A DNA stretch of 64,000 nt from Paenibacillus tianmuensis (GTDB lineage Bacteria; Bacillota; Bacilli; Paenibacillales; NBRC-103111), in contig NZ_FMTT01000002.1 of NCBI RefSeq assembly GCF_900100345.1, forward strand, positions 124,001 to 188,000, in the 5' to 3' direction. Both the position numbers and the translations under genes were made by a program. Under the pieces are notes generated by a model, which did not search any database, had not been told where the DNA came from, and saw only the letters and a list, made by a program, of their open reading frames with translations. Below are positions 1-8,370 of this stretch, in pieces (positions within the stretch are counted from its first letter, which is position 1; every line of letters begins with the position of its first letter).

Positions 1-1329
1 CAGATTTTCGACCGCTTTGACCGTCCGGTCCGCGTCGCGCTCGATCAGACGGAATTTTTCTTCCAGCGATACGCGGGCGTTGTCACATGCCATGTCGACC
101 ATATTTTTCTTGAGTCCGCGCCGCGGAATATGCACTTTGACCTTGAGCCAGCTTTCCAGCGCTTCCTTCACATCGGCCTTGGACCCCGATCCGGTGGGAT
201 CGTCCGCTTCTACTGGATCATCGGCTGGCTCCGGATCGGTGTCCGTGGAATACACGGTTCCGGTTTCGGCTACCATTTCCACGTGCGCCTCCATCGCTGG
301 CGCCTCGACGGTGGCGGCCGTTTCCGAGCCTGACGCGGGCGGCTGCCCTTCCGTCCATGCCGGGAGGAACACTTCCTTCGGCAGCGCCGGGTTCTCGCTG
401 TAATATTGCGTCACAAACGTCAGGAAATCGTCATACGCTTCGCCGTAGTATGGAAAAGACGACGCATGCCGCTCGATCAGCTTGCCTTGGCGCATATAAA
501 GAATCTGCACGCACATCCAGCCCTTGTCTACGGCGAAGCCGAAGACATCGCGATCCACGGTATCCGTCGTCGTGATCTTCTGCTTTTCCATGACGATATC
601 GATGTGCTGAATCTGGTCCCGCAGCTCCTTCGCCCGTTCGAAATTGAGCTCCTCCGCCGCTTCGTGCATTTTGCGGGTGAGCTCCTGCTTGATCTCGTTA
701 TGCCCGCCGCTGAGAAACCGGCTGATTTCGTGCACCATCTTGTCGTACGTCTCCTGCTCGACCTCGTATTCACAGGGCGCAATGCACTGTCCAAGATGAT
801 AGTACAAGCATACGCGGTCCGGGAGCGTCTTGCATTTGCGGAGCGGATACAGCCGGTCCAGCAGCTTCTTCGTCGCCCCCGCAGCGTACGGGTTCGGATA
901 AGGACCGAAATATTTGGCTTTATCCTTCAGCACCCGGCGCGTTACTTCCAGCCGGGGATGCTTTTCGTTCGTAATTTTGATGTATGGAAATGACTTGTCG
1001 TCCTTCAGCAGAACGTTGTATCGCGGATAATATTTTTTGATCAGATTGCACTCCAGAATGAGCGCTTCCATGTTATTGGCCGTAACAATGTACTCAAAAT
1101 CGACGATATCGTTTACGAGCAGCTGCGTCTTGATCGTATGACTCCCTGTAAAATAAGACCGCAGCCGGTTGCGCAGCACCTTGGCTTTGCCGACATAGAT
1201 GATCGTGCCTTCCCGGTTCTTCATCAAGTAGCAGCCGGGCTGCTCCGGGACGAGCGACAGCTTGTTTTTGATCGCTTCCCGTATTTTTTTCCGGTCCTGG
1301 CGATCCGGTTCCCCTGCATATTCGGTCAA
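1..1329 (-). CDS. uvrC: Excinuclease ABC subunit C (3' end outside window)
   Basis: UvrC makes the dual incisions in nucleotide excision repair with UvrA and UvrB. The visible 443 codons cover the N-terminal GIY-YIG nuclease domain (PGCYLMK then IIYVGKA, about residues 17-40), the cysteine-rich stretch around '[11 protein letters not shown]' and the UVR motif that contacts UvrB ([15 protein letters not shown]). The C-terminal RNase H-like nuclease and HhH domains lie beyond base 1. Start chosen: TTG at 1329, preceded by GGAGGG at about 5-nt spacing; no upstream ATG fits. An acidic insertion (about residues 320-385, rich in E, D and T) after the UVR region looks like a lineage-specific linker. 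It lies downstream of trxA in the same direction, as in B. subtilis, but a hairpin separates the two. Confidence 0.95.
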   Translation of the reverse strand, partial: MTEYAGEPDRQDRKKIREAIKNKLSLVPEQPGCYLMKNREGTIIYVGKAKVLRNRLRSYFTGSHTIKTQLLVNDIVDFEYIVTANNMEALILECNLIKKYYPRYNVLLKDDKSFPYIKITNEKHPRLEVTRRVLKDKAKYFGPYPNPYAAGATKKLLDRLYPLRKCKTLPDRVCLYYHLGQCIAPCEYEVEQETYDKMVHEISRFLSGGHNEIKQELTRKMHEAAEELNFERAKELRDQIQHIDIVMEKQKITTTDTVDRDVFGFAVDKGWMCVQILYMRQGKLIERHASSFPYYGEAYDDFLTFVTQYYSENPALPKEVFLPAWTEGQPPASGSETAATVEAPAMEAHVEMVAETGTVYSTDTDPEPADDPVEADDPTGSGSKADVKEALESWLKVKVHIPRRGLKKNMVDMACDNARVSLEEKFRLIERDADRTVKAVENL

Positions 1330-1353
1330 CGAAACCCTCCCCTTTCCCAACGC

Positions 1354-1393
1354 AAAAAGCTCTTTTTCCAGCATAGCAGAAAAAGAGCTTTTT
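1354..1393. terminator. Bidirectional hairpin between trxA and uvrC
   Basis: A perfect 15-bp inverted repeat (1354-1368 with 1379-1393) around a 10-nt loop, with A-runs on one side and T-runs on the other on both strands. On the minus strand it would end or attenuate trxA transcripts 25 nt after the trxA stop, before uvrC. Confidence 0.75.
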
Positions 1394-1418
1394 CTCACGC
1401 AGTCCGCAGGCTGCCAAA

Positions 1419-1736
1419 TTATTGATGGCGGCTCAATACGTTTTTCAACGCATCTTTACTCTGGAAGCCGACGGTTTTATCGACAGGCTGGCCGTCTTTG
1501 AACACGATCAGCGTCGGAATGCTCATTACACCGAAACGGGAAGCGGTCTCCGGGTTGTCGTCCACGTTCACTTTCACGACTTGCACGCTTTCGCTGATTT
1601 CTTTATCCAACTCCTCCAATACAGGAGCAAGCATTCTGCAAGGACCACACCAAGGAGCCCAAAAACCTACAAGAACCGTACCAGATCCTTCTACGTCAGT
1701 TGAGAAAGATTGGTCAGACGCATTAACGATAGCCAT
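1419..1736 (-). CDS. trxA: Thioredoxin
   Basis: Cytoplasmic dithiol-disulfide oxidoreductase of 105 residues, the usual thioredoxin length. The active site WCGPC is at residues 29-33 and the cis-proline loop (SIPT) near residue 72, so the redox pair is C30/C33. The ATG is preceded by AAAGGAG at 8-nt spacing. Transcription probably starts from the promoter at 1778-1805, and the hairpin at 1354-1393 follows the stop. The neighbour uvrC matches the B. subtilis trxA-uvrC order. Confidence 0.97.
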   Translation of the reverse strand: MAIVNASDQSFSTDVEGSGTVLVGFWAPWCGPCRMLAPVLEELDKEISESVQVVKVNVDDNPETASRFGVMSIPTLIVFKDGQPVDKTVGFQSKDALKNVLSRHQ

Positions 1737-1777
1737 GATTCAATTTCTCCTTTTGCGGAAATAATGTCAACATGTAA

Positions 1778-1805
1778 AGTATACCACAACGAGAGCCTTT
1801 TTCAA
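1778..1805 (-). promoter_or_regulatory. SigA-type promoter of trxA
   Basis: On the minus strand TTGAAA (1800-1805) and TATACT (1778-1783) are separated by 16 bp, about 40 bp upstream of the trxA start codon. Confidence 0.65.
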
Positions 1806-1841
1806 CCGAGCCAATGTTTGCACAATTGTCACTTTACATCC

Positions 1842-1871
1842 TTTACAATAGAATGCGACTTTGGGTATACT
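1842..1871 (+). promoter_or_regulatory. SigA-type promoter of the small gene at 1954
   Basis: TTTACA (1842-1847), 18-bp spacer, TATACT (1866-1871); 82 bp upstream of the start codon. Confidence 0.6.
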
Positions 1872-1953
1872 AACCGTATATGAGTATCGCTAAGCTGCCT
1901 AAGCTGTGCCGTCAGGCGGCTTTGCCCGGCACAACCCGAAGGAGGAACCTTGT

Positions 1954-2103
1954 ATGAACGACTCGACAAGAAATCCCGAACTGCACGTGTATGAAGAAAA
2001 ACGGGACGATTTTATCGACGTTGCCACGGGCTTCGGCGTGTTCTTCGCCATCCTGCTCGTGATCGGTATCATCGCGACAGCGGCTTCGCTTATGATGAAG
2101 TAA
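1954..2103 (+). CDS. Small single-span membrane protein, unknown function
   Basis: 49 residues. The first 23 are polar and charged and the rest form one hydrophobic helix (about residues 26-47) ending in K. The start is ATG 1954 rather than the in-frame codon at 1906, because GAAGGAGG lies 7-8 nt before it and the upstream codons look non-coding. It stands alone between a good promoter (1842-1871) and a terminator (2122-2170), so it is a separate transcription unit. I do not recognise a family; the topology would put the acidic N-terminus on one face of the membrane. Confidence 0.75.
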   Translation: MNDSTRNPELHVYEEKRDDFIDVATGFGVFFAILLVIGIIATAASLMMK

Positions 2104-2121
2104 ATGGCTCGGCCGTTGCGG

Positions 2122-2170
2122 AAAGCCTCTGCTTGATCTCCATTTCCGGAGGACGGCAGAGGCTTTTTTA
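2122..2170 (+). terminator. Rho-independent terminator
   Basis: An 11-bp stem (2122-2132 with 2156-2166) followed by a T-run to 2169. It ends the 1954 gene and lies just past the dnaI stop, so it may also stop minus-strand transcripts. Confidence 0.8.
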
Positions 2171-2176
2171 TGCGTT

Positions 2177-3139
2177 TTAGGATTCAGGATGCGCTCCGCG
2201 CTTGTTATACCCGTTCACCATGACCACGTCCACGAACGGCCGAATCCGGTCCATGATGCGCCGTCCTTTGAACTCCTCGTCCCCGTCCTTGCTGGTAAAG
2301 CTGAAATGCTTCTCCAACGCGTCCAAATCGTGATTGGACGTGAAGAACGTTGGCTTGCGGTTCATCCGGTAATTCAGGATCGCTCCCATCACATGGTCGC
2401 GAAGCCAAGGATTCAAATTCTCCGCTCCGATATCGTCAAAGACGAGCAGATCCGTCTCTTTCAGGACGTCGATCGTTTCCTTCAGCTTAAGCGGATCTTG
2501 GAACATCGTTTTTAAATCCTCGGCAAAATCCGGCATGTACACGATAGCCCCGCTGTAGCCTTCTTTTGCCAGCTCATAGAGCAAATAGCACATCAAAAAC
2601 GTTTTACCTGTTCCGAAGTTACCGGCTAAATAGAGGCCCGTTGGCTGTAGCCCCTGCTGACGAATCGTTACGATGTATTGCATAATCCGGCCGATCGCTT
2701 CTTCCCGGTCCGGATCTTTATCGAAAATTTCGAGCGACGAGTACCCTTGGGACAACGCCCGCTCGTCCACATAGAAGCTCCGAATCCGGCTGCGGACCGC
2801 ATCCTGCGTCGTTCTGGCGATAAATTTCTTGCATGCGACCTTCTGATCATACACCCGTGTCCAATCGTCCCCCGGCTCGACGTTCAGCATCGTGTAATGA
2901 CCTTCCATATCGTTCGGACAACGGTCCAGCCCCGGGCAATTGTTGCAGTTGTTATATTCCGTTATATATTGGTGCAGCTTGTTCAAATTCAGCTTGATCG
3001 TCTTGCTGTCGAGCTCCGGGTGTTTGGCTCTCAGCTTGACGATCAGCGGATCGGATGCAATTTCCCGCACCTTATTTTCCGCCTGCTGCAACAACTGACG
3101 TCCCTGACCGCCCCGCAAAAGTTCCCCAAGCGACTCCAT
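2177..3139 (-). CDS. dnaI: Primosomal protein DnaI (helicase loader)
   Basis: AAA+ ATPase that loads the replicative helicase (DnaC in Bacillus) at origins and restart sites. The 320-residue product has an N-terminal zinc-binding region with C65, C68 and C74 plus C103, then Walker A GNFGTGKT (173-180), Walker B LLVFDDIG (231-238) and a sensor-like TSNH (about 267-270). The start is ATG 3139, 8 nt after GGGGAGG; the alternative GTG at 3148 overlaps that Shine-Dalgarno. It lies 68 nt downstream of dnaB in the same direction, the usual Firmicutes pairing, so the two are probably cotranscribed. Confidence 0.95.
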   Translation of the reverse strand: MESLGELLRGGQGRQLLQQAENKVREIASDPLIVKLRAKHPELDSKTIKLNLNKLHQYITEYNNCNNCPGLDRCPNDMEGHYTMLNVEPGDDWTRVYDQKVACKKFIARTTQDAVRSRIRSFYVDERALSQGYSSLEIFDKDPDREEAIGRIMQYIVTIRQQGLQPTGLYLAGNFGTGKTFLMCYLLYELAKEGYSGAIVYMPDFAEDLKTMFQDPLKLKETIDVLKETDLLVFDDIGAENLNPWLRDHVMGAILNYRMNRKPTFFTSNHDLDALEKHFSFTSKDGDEEFKGRRIMDRIRPFVDVVMVNGYNKRGAHPES

Positions 3140-3207
3140 CCGCTGCACCTCCCCATTGATTGCTAGCCGGGCATCGCTGACACTTCTCTAGTACGATTAC
3201 GTCTCTA

Positions 3208-4707
3208 TTACAGCTTGCCGTCGAGCTGCTGCGCCATTTTACGGAGCGCTTCCCGCTCAGTCGCAGACAGCGTTTTCGCTGCCGGCGTATCCTTGACGAT
3301 CGGAATGACCGGCTTCTGTCGCCCCCGGCCTCCCCGGGCCGGAGCGCTCGCACCGCTTGCGCCTGCGCTGCGGCGCGTCCGCTGCTGCTCCTGATACTTC
3401 ATTTGCTCGCGGATGTACTGCACCGCTTCTTCAAACGTGCCGACCTGCTTGGCCAGCATGTCCGTGACGCTGAATTCGATGGACGCTCTCGACCAGGAAC
3501 GCTTATTGACATACATGTAATGAATCAGCACGTTCATGACTTCCTCGCGCAGGCCGTAGTTCAAATCGACCTTGGCCAGCGTATCGAGCAGCCCGTCCGG
3601 TATGGAGCCTTGACTGAATATCTTCTCCAGCAAAAACGTATACGGCTCATTGCGCAAAATGTAGTTGTATTGATGCTGGTTGCATTCTCCTTGAAACAGG
3701 TCGGGCACTTGGAGGTAATATTCCATCTCGACGATTTTGTCTCCAGCCGGTTCCGGGCTCTTGCTAGCGCGGTCCGTCTCGCCGGTTTTATCCGCAATCC
3801 TCGCCATATGGCGCGTCCGCTCTTCGGTTCGCTTTTTGTCCTGCCGGAACACTTGGTTCGCCTTGTGCTGCAGCAGCTCGAGCACAATCCGTCCGTCCTC
3901 GTCGAACACGCCGTCTTCATCCAAAAGCCGGCATACGTCGGTTAAAAACAGGTTGTACTTTTTCGCTACAAAATTGATCGTCGCCAACTGCTCCGGCTCG
4001 TATTTGAGCCGCTCCACGAAGTCCCGGTTTACCGACTCCCGCGGAAAGTGCATAATGATCTCCGCATATTGGTAGCCCTTGTACATGACCTCCGGCTTCG
4101 CTTCGGCAGGCTTCGCCGCCGCCGATTCGAAGAACGCCTTCTCCAACTCGTGATCGATCACCTGCGTATTCAGACGGAACAGCTCGTAGAACGGCACGGA
4201 CAAATTTTCGGTATTGGCGTCCGCCACTTCCTGCGCTTCCGGCAGCACCAGCTCGTCCCGCAGCGCAAACACCGCATATTTGCCGACCTTATCCCGCAGC
4301 AGCAGCGTCAAATGCTGATTCCGGAAAAATTCCGTCGGCGGCAGCGGCGCAAACAGCGTGTACTCGTACACGTAATCATCCGAAGCGGCCGCAAACCGGC
4401 GCGACGTCTTGAGCAGTCCCACCGCTTCCAGCCTTGAAGTCTGTTCAATGAACAGCTTCCGTCCGTTCTCGCTCGCATCCAGCTCCAGGGCCAGAAACAA
4501 CTTGCGCTGCTGCTCCATTGCCGAATGCCCGACTTTGTCCGCAGGCAGCTGCTGAAACAGCGTCATGTATACGCTGACGGCATAAGCGCCGATCATCGGC
4601 TGATATACCGCGGCCATCATCTTGTAATCCAAGCTGCTTAAAGCGAAATCCCGCATGACATAGAAACGGTGATATTCGGAAAAATGCAGCAAATTCGTTA
4701 TCCGCAT
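3208..4707 (-). CDS. dnaB: Replication initiation and membrane attachment protein DnaB
   Basis: Firmicutes DnaB (not the helicase), which works with DnaD and DnaI in helicase loading and attaches the origin to the membrane. About 499 residues; the N-terminal winged-helix part (LSSLDYKMMAAVYQPMIGA) and the C-terminal DnaB/DnaD-like repeat (about residues 370-450) are recognisable, and the tail is basic and Gly/Ala/Arg-rich. The start chosen is ATG 4707 (MRITNLL), with GGAG 9 nt upstream. ATG 4749 or TTG 4761 would add 14-18 poorly conserved residues and have weaker ribosome sites. Followed by dnaI. Confidence 0.9.
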   Translation of the reverse strand: MRITNLLHFSEYHRFYVMRDFALSSLDYKMMAAVYQPMIGAYAVSVYMTLFQQLPADKVGHSAMEQQRKLFLALELDASENGRKLFIEQTSRLEAVGLLKTSRRFAAASDDYVYEYTLFAPLPPTEFFRNQHLTLLLRDKVGKYAVFALRDELVLPEAQEVADANTENLSVPFYELFRLNTQVIDHELEKAFFESAAAKPAEAKPEVMYKGYQYAEIIMHFPRESVNRDFVERLKYEPEQLATINFVAKKYNLFLTDVCRLLDEDGVFDEDGRIVLELLQHKANQVFRQDKKRTEERTRHMARIADKTGETDRASKSPEPAGDKIVEMEYYLQVPDLFQGECNQHQYNYILRNEPYTFLLEKIFSQGSIPDGLLDTLAKVDLNYGLREEVMNVLIHYMYVNKRSWSRASIEFSVTDMLAKQVGTFEEAVQYIREQMKYQEQQRTRRSAGASGASAPARGGRGRQKPVIPIVKDTPAAKTLSATEREALRKMAQQLDGKL

Positions 4708-4836
4708 TCGGTCAAAACTCCATCCGTGATTCAAGTGTTTACTCTCCATTTTATCACACAAATCGACAATGAGGGTAGAAGGAAAAAGCAGGCTTTGGGG
4801 GGGTGGCAGGGTATGTTTTTAGGGATCAGAGGATTG

Positions 4837-4895
4837 GGGAGTTGCGCGGAGAGTCGTGCTGACTGCCTCCGGCAGTCACACGACTCTCCGCTCCC
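4837..4895. repeat. Long imperfect palindrome in the dnaB-yuiB intergenic region
   Basis: Outer arms 4847-4858 and 4879-4890 (12 bp) and inner arms 4860-4867 and 4871-4878 (8 bp) pair around a TCC loop, with C4859 the only bulge, giving about 20 bp of stem. G-runs before it (around 4837) and C-runs after it (around 4891-4899) can extend the pairing. There is no U-tract next to it on either strand, which argues against an ordinary terminator. It looks like a dispersed REP-like or folded intergenic repeat. Confidence 0.6.
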
Positions 4896-4909
4896 CCCCC
4901 TATTCCCCC

Positions 4910-4945
4910 AAAAAAACACAAGCTCTGCCAAACGGCAGAGCCTGC
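4910..4945 (-). terminator. Rho-independent terminator of yuiB
   Basis: An 8-bp GC-rich stem (4922-4929 with 4934-4941) around a 4-nt loop; on the minus strand it is followed shortly by a run of seven T (A-run at 4910-4916). Confidence 0.8.
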
Positions 4946-5000
4946 TTGAAAAAGAGTAATAAAAAGCAAAACCAAAAATCAAAAACAAAAACCCGAAAAA

Positions 5001-5285
5001 TTAAAACATTTTAAACCCTTTTTCACGAAGGGATTTGATCGTAGAGCCGCTAAGGATGGCGCCGATCAGGCCGCCGACGGCAGGGACGTAATCGGCGAAG
5101 GAATATTCGGCCAGATTCGAAGCGAGCGAGCCGGTGCCCCAGCCCCAATAAATGACCAAGCCGATCAAGAGCGCTATATATCCGTAAATAGGGAACCAAG
5201 TCGTTTTCATGAGCATGTTTAGAATAAAACCGAGCCCGAAAAACAGAACGAACAGCAGCACGGTTACGATGATCAATTGCAACAA
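5001..5285 (-). CDS. yuiB: YuiB-like integral membrane protein
   Basis: 94 residues with three likely membrane helices (about 3-24, 33-52 and 64-84). The start LLFVLFFGLGFILNMLMKTTW fits my memory of B. subtilis YuiB, and the position near yumB and yumC agrees with B. subtilis synteny. Function unknown. Start TTG 5285 with AAGGAG 9 nt upstream. It has its own promoter (5314-5342) and terminator (4910-4945). Confidence 0.7.
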   Translation of the reverse strand: MLQLIIVTVLLFVLFFGLGFILNMLMKTTWFPIYGYIALLIGLVIYWGWGTGSLASNLAEYSFADYVPAVGGLIGAILSGSTIKSLREKGFKMF

Positions 5286-5313
5286 AGCGGACAGCTCCTT
5301 TCCATATGCCTAT

Positions 5314-5342
5314 ATTGTATAAAAAAACGAAGGCGCGGTAAA
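5314..5342 (-). promoter_or_regulatory. SigA-type promoter of yuiB
   Basis: Minus-strand TTTACC (5337-5342), 17-bp spacer, TACAAT (5314-5319), about 28 bp upstream of the start codon. Confidence 0.65.
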
Positions 5343-5386
5343 GTGAGCCGTTGTGAACGAAATATGAAAAAAATCACAGACGCGAG

Positions 5387-5491
5387 CTAAAAAAGAGAAC
5401 AGATAAAACGGTACCAGCCGATCGCCGCGATCCAAAACGGGATGCTGATGAGCGTCCCCATCAAAATGCCTAGCGTTAAACGGTTTGTCAT
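5387..5491 (-). CDS. 34-residue hydrophobic peptide, unlisted small gene
   Basis: Translation gives MTNRLTLGILMGTLIS followed by a second hydrophobic stretch with two Trp and ending CSLF, so nearly the whole peptide is one membrane helix. The evidence that it is real is the ribosome site: AAAGGAGG exactly 8 nt before the ATG, as strong as any in the window. It lies between hemQ (divergent) and yuiB (same strand, 101 nt downstream, with its own promoter). No family recognised. Confidence 0.65.
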   Translation of the reverse strand: MTNRLTLGILMGTLISIPFWIAAIGWYRFICSLF

Positions 5492-5601
5492 GACGGACGC
5501 CTCCTTTTACAGGTACATCGGCATACGGACTCCGAATTGTAATAGCATTTTTTCCAGGAAGCCGTTCACAAAAAGTTTGCCGTTTCGTCACGGAGCCGCA
5601 T

Positions 5602-5630
5602 TTGCCCTTTGCGGCCGATTTCGCTACAAT
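5602..5630 (+). promoter_or_regulatory. SigA-type promoter of hemQ
   Basis: TTGCCC (5602-5607), 17-bp spacer, TACAAT (5625-5630), 55 bp before the hemQ start codon. It lies inside the apparent upstream extension of the hemQ ORF, which supports the shorter start. Confidence 0.65.
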
Positions 5631-5685
5631 AAAACAAGCAGCTGGCAGCAGTGCCCATTTTGAAGGAAAAAGGGAGTGTCCGTTA

Positions 5686-6432
5686 ATGAGTGAAGTCGTA
5701 CATCCATTGGATGGCTGGTATAGCTTGCATGATTTCCGCGCGATCGATTGGAACGCCTGGAAAAGCTTGACCGCTCAAGAAAGAGCGCGCGCCGAGGACG
5801 AACTGTTCACCCTGCTCGGCAAATATCAGAGCACCGAGGACCAAAAGCAAGGCAGCACCGCCTTTTATTCCATTGTCGGGCAAAAAGCCGATTTCGTCTT
5901 CATGCATCTGCGTGAGACGCTGGAAGAATTGAACGAGCTGGAAACCGAATTTAACAAATCCATGTTCGCGCAAGTGACGATTCCGACGTACTCTTACGTC
6001 TCCGTGGTCGAGCTCGGCGCTTATATGGCCAAGCCGGGGACCGATCCGATGCAGGACCCGGATGTCGTGGCGCGCCTGAAACCGATCCTGCCGAAAGCGG
6101 GACATATCTGCTTCTACCCGATGAACAAGAAGCGCGAGGGCAACGACAACTGGTATATGCTGCCTGCCGAAGACCGCCGCAACTTTATGCGCGGACACGG
6201 AATGATCGGCCGCAATTATGCCGGCAAAGTGAAGCAAATCATCGGCGGCTCCATCGGTCTGGACGATTGGGAATGGGGCGTTACGCTGTTCGCGGACGAT
6301 GTGCTGCAATTCAAGAGAATCGTTCATGAAATGCGCTTTGACGAAACGAGCGCCCGGTTCGGGGAGTTCGGCGATTTCTATGTCGGCAACTTGCTGAATC
6401 AAGAGAAAATGGCTTCGATGCTGAAGCTGTAA
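5686..6432 (+). CDS. hemQ: Coproheme decarboxylase (HemQ/ChdC)
   Basis: Peroxide-dependent oxidative decarboxylation of coproheme III to heme b, the last step of the coproporphyrin-dependent pathway of Gram-positive bacteria. 248 residues, the standard Firmicutes length. The catalytic tyrosine is Y144 in FYPMNKKR and the proximal heme ligand H171 in MRGHG, matching Y145/H172 of the Geobacillus enzyme. Chlorite dismutase itself has a distal Arg and different flanks. Start ATG 5686, with GGGAG about 9 nt upstream; the 28 extra upstream codons cover the promoter. Other window genes use its product (ctaA, ctaB). Confidence 0.95.
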   Translation: MSEVVHPLDGWYSLHDFRAIDWNAWKSLTAQERARAEDELFTLLGKYQSTEDQKQGSTAFYSIVGQKADFVFMHLRETLEELNELETEFNKSMFAQVTIPTYSYVSVVELGAYMAKPGTDPMQDPDVVARLKPILPKAGHICFYPMNKKREGNDNWYMLPAEDRRNFMRGHGMIGRNYAGKVKQIIGGSIGLDDWEWGVTLFADDVLQFKRIVHEMRFDETSARFGEFGDFYVGNLLNQEKMASMLKL

Positions 6433-6450
6433 CGGGCCAATCCGCTCAAA

Positions 6451-6493
6451 AAACCCTTGCTGGCATTCGCCGAAACGAAAGCTGCAAGGGTTT
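6451..6493. terminator. Bidirectional terminator, hemQ / 6500 gene
   Basis: A perfect 10-bp stem (6451-6460 with 6484-6493). A T-run follows on the minus strand and T-rich sequence on the plus strand. It serves two convergent genes. Confidence 0.75.
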
Positions 6494-6499
6494 GCTCGT

Positions 6500-6757
6500 T
6501 TATTCGTCGTCTTCATCCAAGAGTCCCAGCTCTTTGCGCCGCAAGTACTCTTCCGTGTCCCGGTCGCGCTGTCGCGATTTTTCCTTCAGCCGCTCGATAG
6601 CTGGAAGAATGAGGATGTCGATTTCTTTCTGCACGATATACGACAGGTCGTAACGGTTCTGCGATTCGAGGTAATGACCTACATCGAGAAGGGCGTTGTA
6701 TCGGTCAAGCTCCTCCCGAGTAAGCAGCCCCCGAACCTGAATGCTACAGTTGCGCAT
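6500..6757 (-). CDS. Conserved-looking small protein, unknown function
   Basis: 85 residues, no membrane segment, highly charged and probably helical, with an acidic tail LLDEDDE. The ATG is only 3 nt past the yumB stop, with a weak ribosome site (AAAGG about 13 nt away), so translation is probably coupled to yumB. Not recognised; its position suggests an accessory to the NDH-2-like enzyme, which is only an inference. Confidence 0.7.
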   Translation of the reverse strand: MRNCSIQVRGLLTREELDRYNALLDVGHYLESQNRYDLSYIVQKEIDILILPAIERLKEKSRQRDRDTEEYLRRKELGLLDEDDE

Positions 6758-6760
6758 GAT

Positions 6761-7951
6761 CTAGAAGCGGCCTTTCTTCAGCACGAGCGGAATACCGCCG
6801 ATGATATACAAGTAGCGCAGGTCGATGAGCTTTTTCATCACGGCCGCGGCACCGCCCTTGATTTTCTTGGAGCCGACGATCCCGATCGCTTCGCCGCGTC
6901 CGAGAGAGGCTACGGTACCTTTCGGCTTATACTCGAACTTATTCAGCTCGGAGCCGCGGATTTGCGCTACCAGATTGTGCGCGCACACATCAGCCTGCTG
7001 CATCGAGATTTGCGCCGTTGGCGGATAAGGACGGCCTTCGGGGCTCATCACAATCGAACAGTCGCCGAGCACGTACACGTTGTCGTGTCCTGGAGCATGC
7101 AGCGTATCGTCGACCTTGATGCGGCCGCGCATCGTCTCGAAGCCAGCTTCCTCCAGCATATGGTTGCCGCGAATGCCGCCTGTCCAGATGACGGTAGCGG
7201 ATTTGATCTCTTCACCAGTTGCAAGCACGACGCCGTCCGGGGTGCACTCTTTGATCGCGGTCGCGATTTTGAATGTGACGCCTTTGTTTTTCAATACGTT
7301 CATCGCGTACTCGACGAGCTCGGGGTCAAAGCCCGGAAGCGCCGTCGGGGCTGCTTCGATGTTATATATTTTTACGAGGGATGGGTCCACGTCGAATTCT
7401 TTGCACAGGTCCGGAATCCGGTCGGCCAATTCACCGACAAACTCGATCCCGGTGAATCCGGCGCCGCCGACAACGAAGGTCAGATAGTCCGTACGGGAAG
7501 GCTCGCGCTTGAACTTCGCAAATTGGTACTCTACGTGCTCGCGGATGAAGCGAACGCTGTTGATGGAGCGAATATTCATCGCATTTTCTTTCAGCCCCGG
7601 AATGCCGAACGTTTCCGGTTCGCCGCCCAAGCCGATAACCAAGTAATCGTAAGAGAGCGTGCCCTCTTCCAGAATGACTTTTTTCTCTTGCGGCCGAATT
7701 TGAACGACGGTTGATTTCACGAAATCGATCTTGAACTCGTCGATCAACTTCAGAATGTTCACGCGTGCATTTTCGGGATTATCCGTCCCTGCGGCAGGCA
7801 TATGCAGATGGGTCGTAATGTAATGATAGTCGTGCTTATTTACGAGCGTGACGTCAGCTTCATTATAATTCAGCTCTTTTTGCAACCGAATAGCCGTTAC
7901 GATCCCGCCGTAGCCTGCGCCTAAAATGACTATTCTTGGAATTCGACTCAT
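6761..7951 (-). CDS. yumB: Type II NADH dehydrogenase-like flavoprotein (YumB-like)
   Basis: Single-subunit NAD(P)H:quinone oxidoreductase family, which passes electrons from NADH to menaquinone without pumping protons. 396 residues. FAD-binding GAGYGG near residue 11, a second dinucleotide fold (VVGGAGFTGIE, about 161-171) for NAD(P)H, and the FAD contact VLGDCS near residue 296. The C-terminus is basic and amphipathic (KKIKGGAAAVMKKLIDL), typical of membrane-attached NDH-2. It closely resembles B. subtilis YumB as I recall it. Promoter 7986-8014; divergent from yumC, which shares its redox theme. Confidence 0.88.
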   Translation of the reverse strand: MSRIPRIVILGAGYGGIVTAIRLQKELNYNEADVTLVNKHDYHYITTHLHMPAAGTDNPENARVNILKLIDEFKIDFVKSTVVQIRPQEKKVILEEGTLSYDYLVIGLGGEPETFGIPGLKENAMNIRSINSVRFIREHVEYQFAKFKREPSRTDYLTFVVGGAGFTGIEFVGELADRIPDLCKEFDVDPSLVKIYNIEAAPTALPGFDPELVEYAMNVLKNKGVTFKIATAIKECTPDGVVLATGEEIKSATVIWTGGIRGNHMLEEAGFETMRGRIKVDDTLHAPGHDNVYVLGDCSIVMSPEGRPYPPTAQISMQQADVCAHNLVAQIRGSELNKFEYKPKGTVASLGRGEAIGIVGSKKIKGGAAAVMKKLIDLRYLYIIGGIPLVLKKGRF

Positions 7952-7985
7952 GGTTCTATCCCTTCCATCACATATTTTTCTATAT

Positions 7986-8014
7986 AGTATATGAGTTTGA
8001 AAACTGTTTGTGAA
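7986..8014 (-). promoter_or_regulatory. SigA-type promoter of yumB
   Basis: Minus-strand TTCACA (8009-8014), 17-bp spacer, TATACT (7986-7991); 35 bp to the start codon. Confidence 0.7.
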
Positions 8015-8278
8015 AAATTACACAAGCGACGCCGAAAAATGGTTTTCTTCCTATAAGGTTCCCTCCGGCGTTTGAAAATATAAGCAAATGATGTGTATTT
8101 ATACCAACAGTTTTAACCAATTCAAATGCAATAATATAATGATACGAAGCAAATAGCAAGTTTTATTTTGATTAAAAACCCAGGAAAATCGCCAGACTAA
8201 CTAAGGTATCCCCTCGATTCCTTCGGCTGCTGCCTTTTGCCATATAAAAACTTTATCAGGCTAATTAATTATATCACT

Positions 8279-8329
8279 CATTGAAAAGTCTTATTTATAT
8301 TTTCAATGTCGTGGCCGTACGATTATAAT
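8279..8329 (+). promoter_or_regulatory. yumC promoter with overlapping inverted repeat
   Basis: TATAAT at 8324-8329 with a weak -35 (TTTCAA, 8301-8306, 17-bp spacer). A perfect 9-bp inverted repeat, CATTGAAAA (8279-8287) with TTTTCAATG (8300-8308), covers the -35, so a repressor bound there would block RNA polymerase. No known regulator is assigned. Confidence 0.5.
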
Positions 8330-8370
8330 TAGAATGGACCTTACTATGTTTCGGAGGTGTTTGACCCACC

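Larger units (their letters stand above)
7952..8370. other. Divergent intergenic region yumB / yumC
   Basis: 419 bp of AT-rich sequence with no credible ORF. It holds the yumB promoter (7986-8014), a 9-bp inverted repeat (8279-8308) and a likely yumC promoter (8301-8329). I see nothing interpretable in 8015-8278. Confidence 0.7.
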
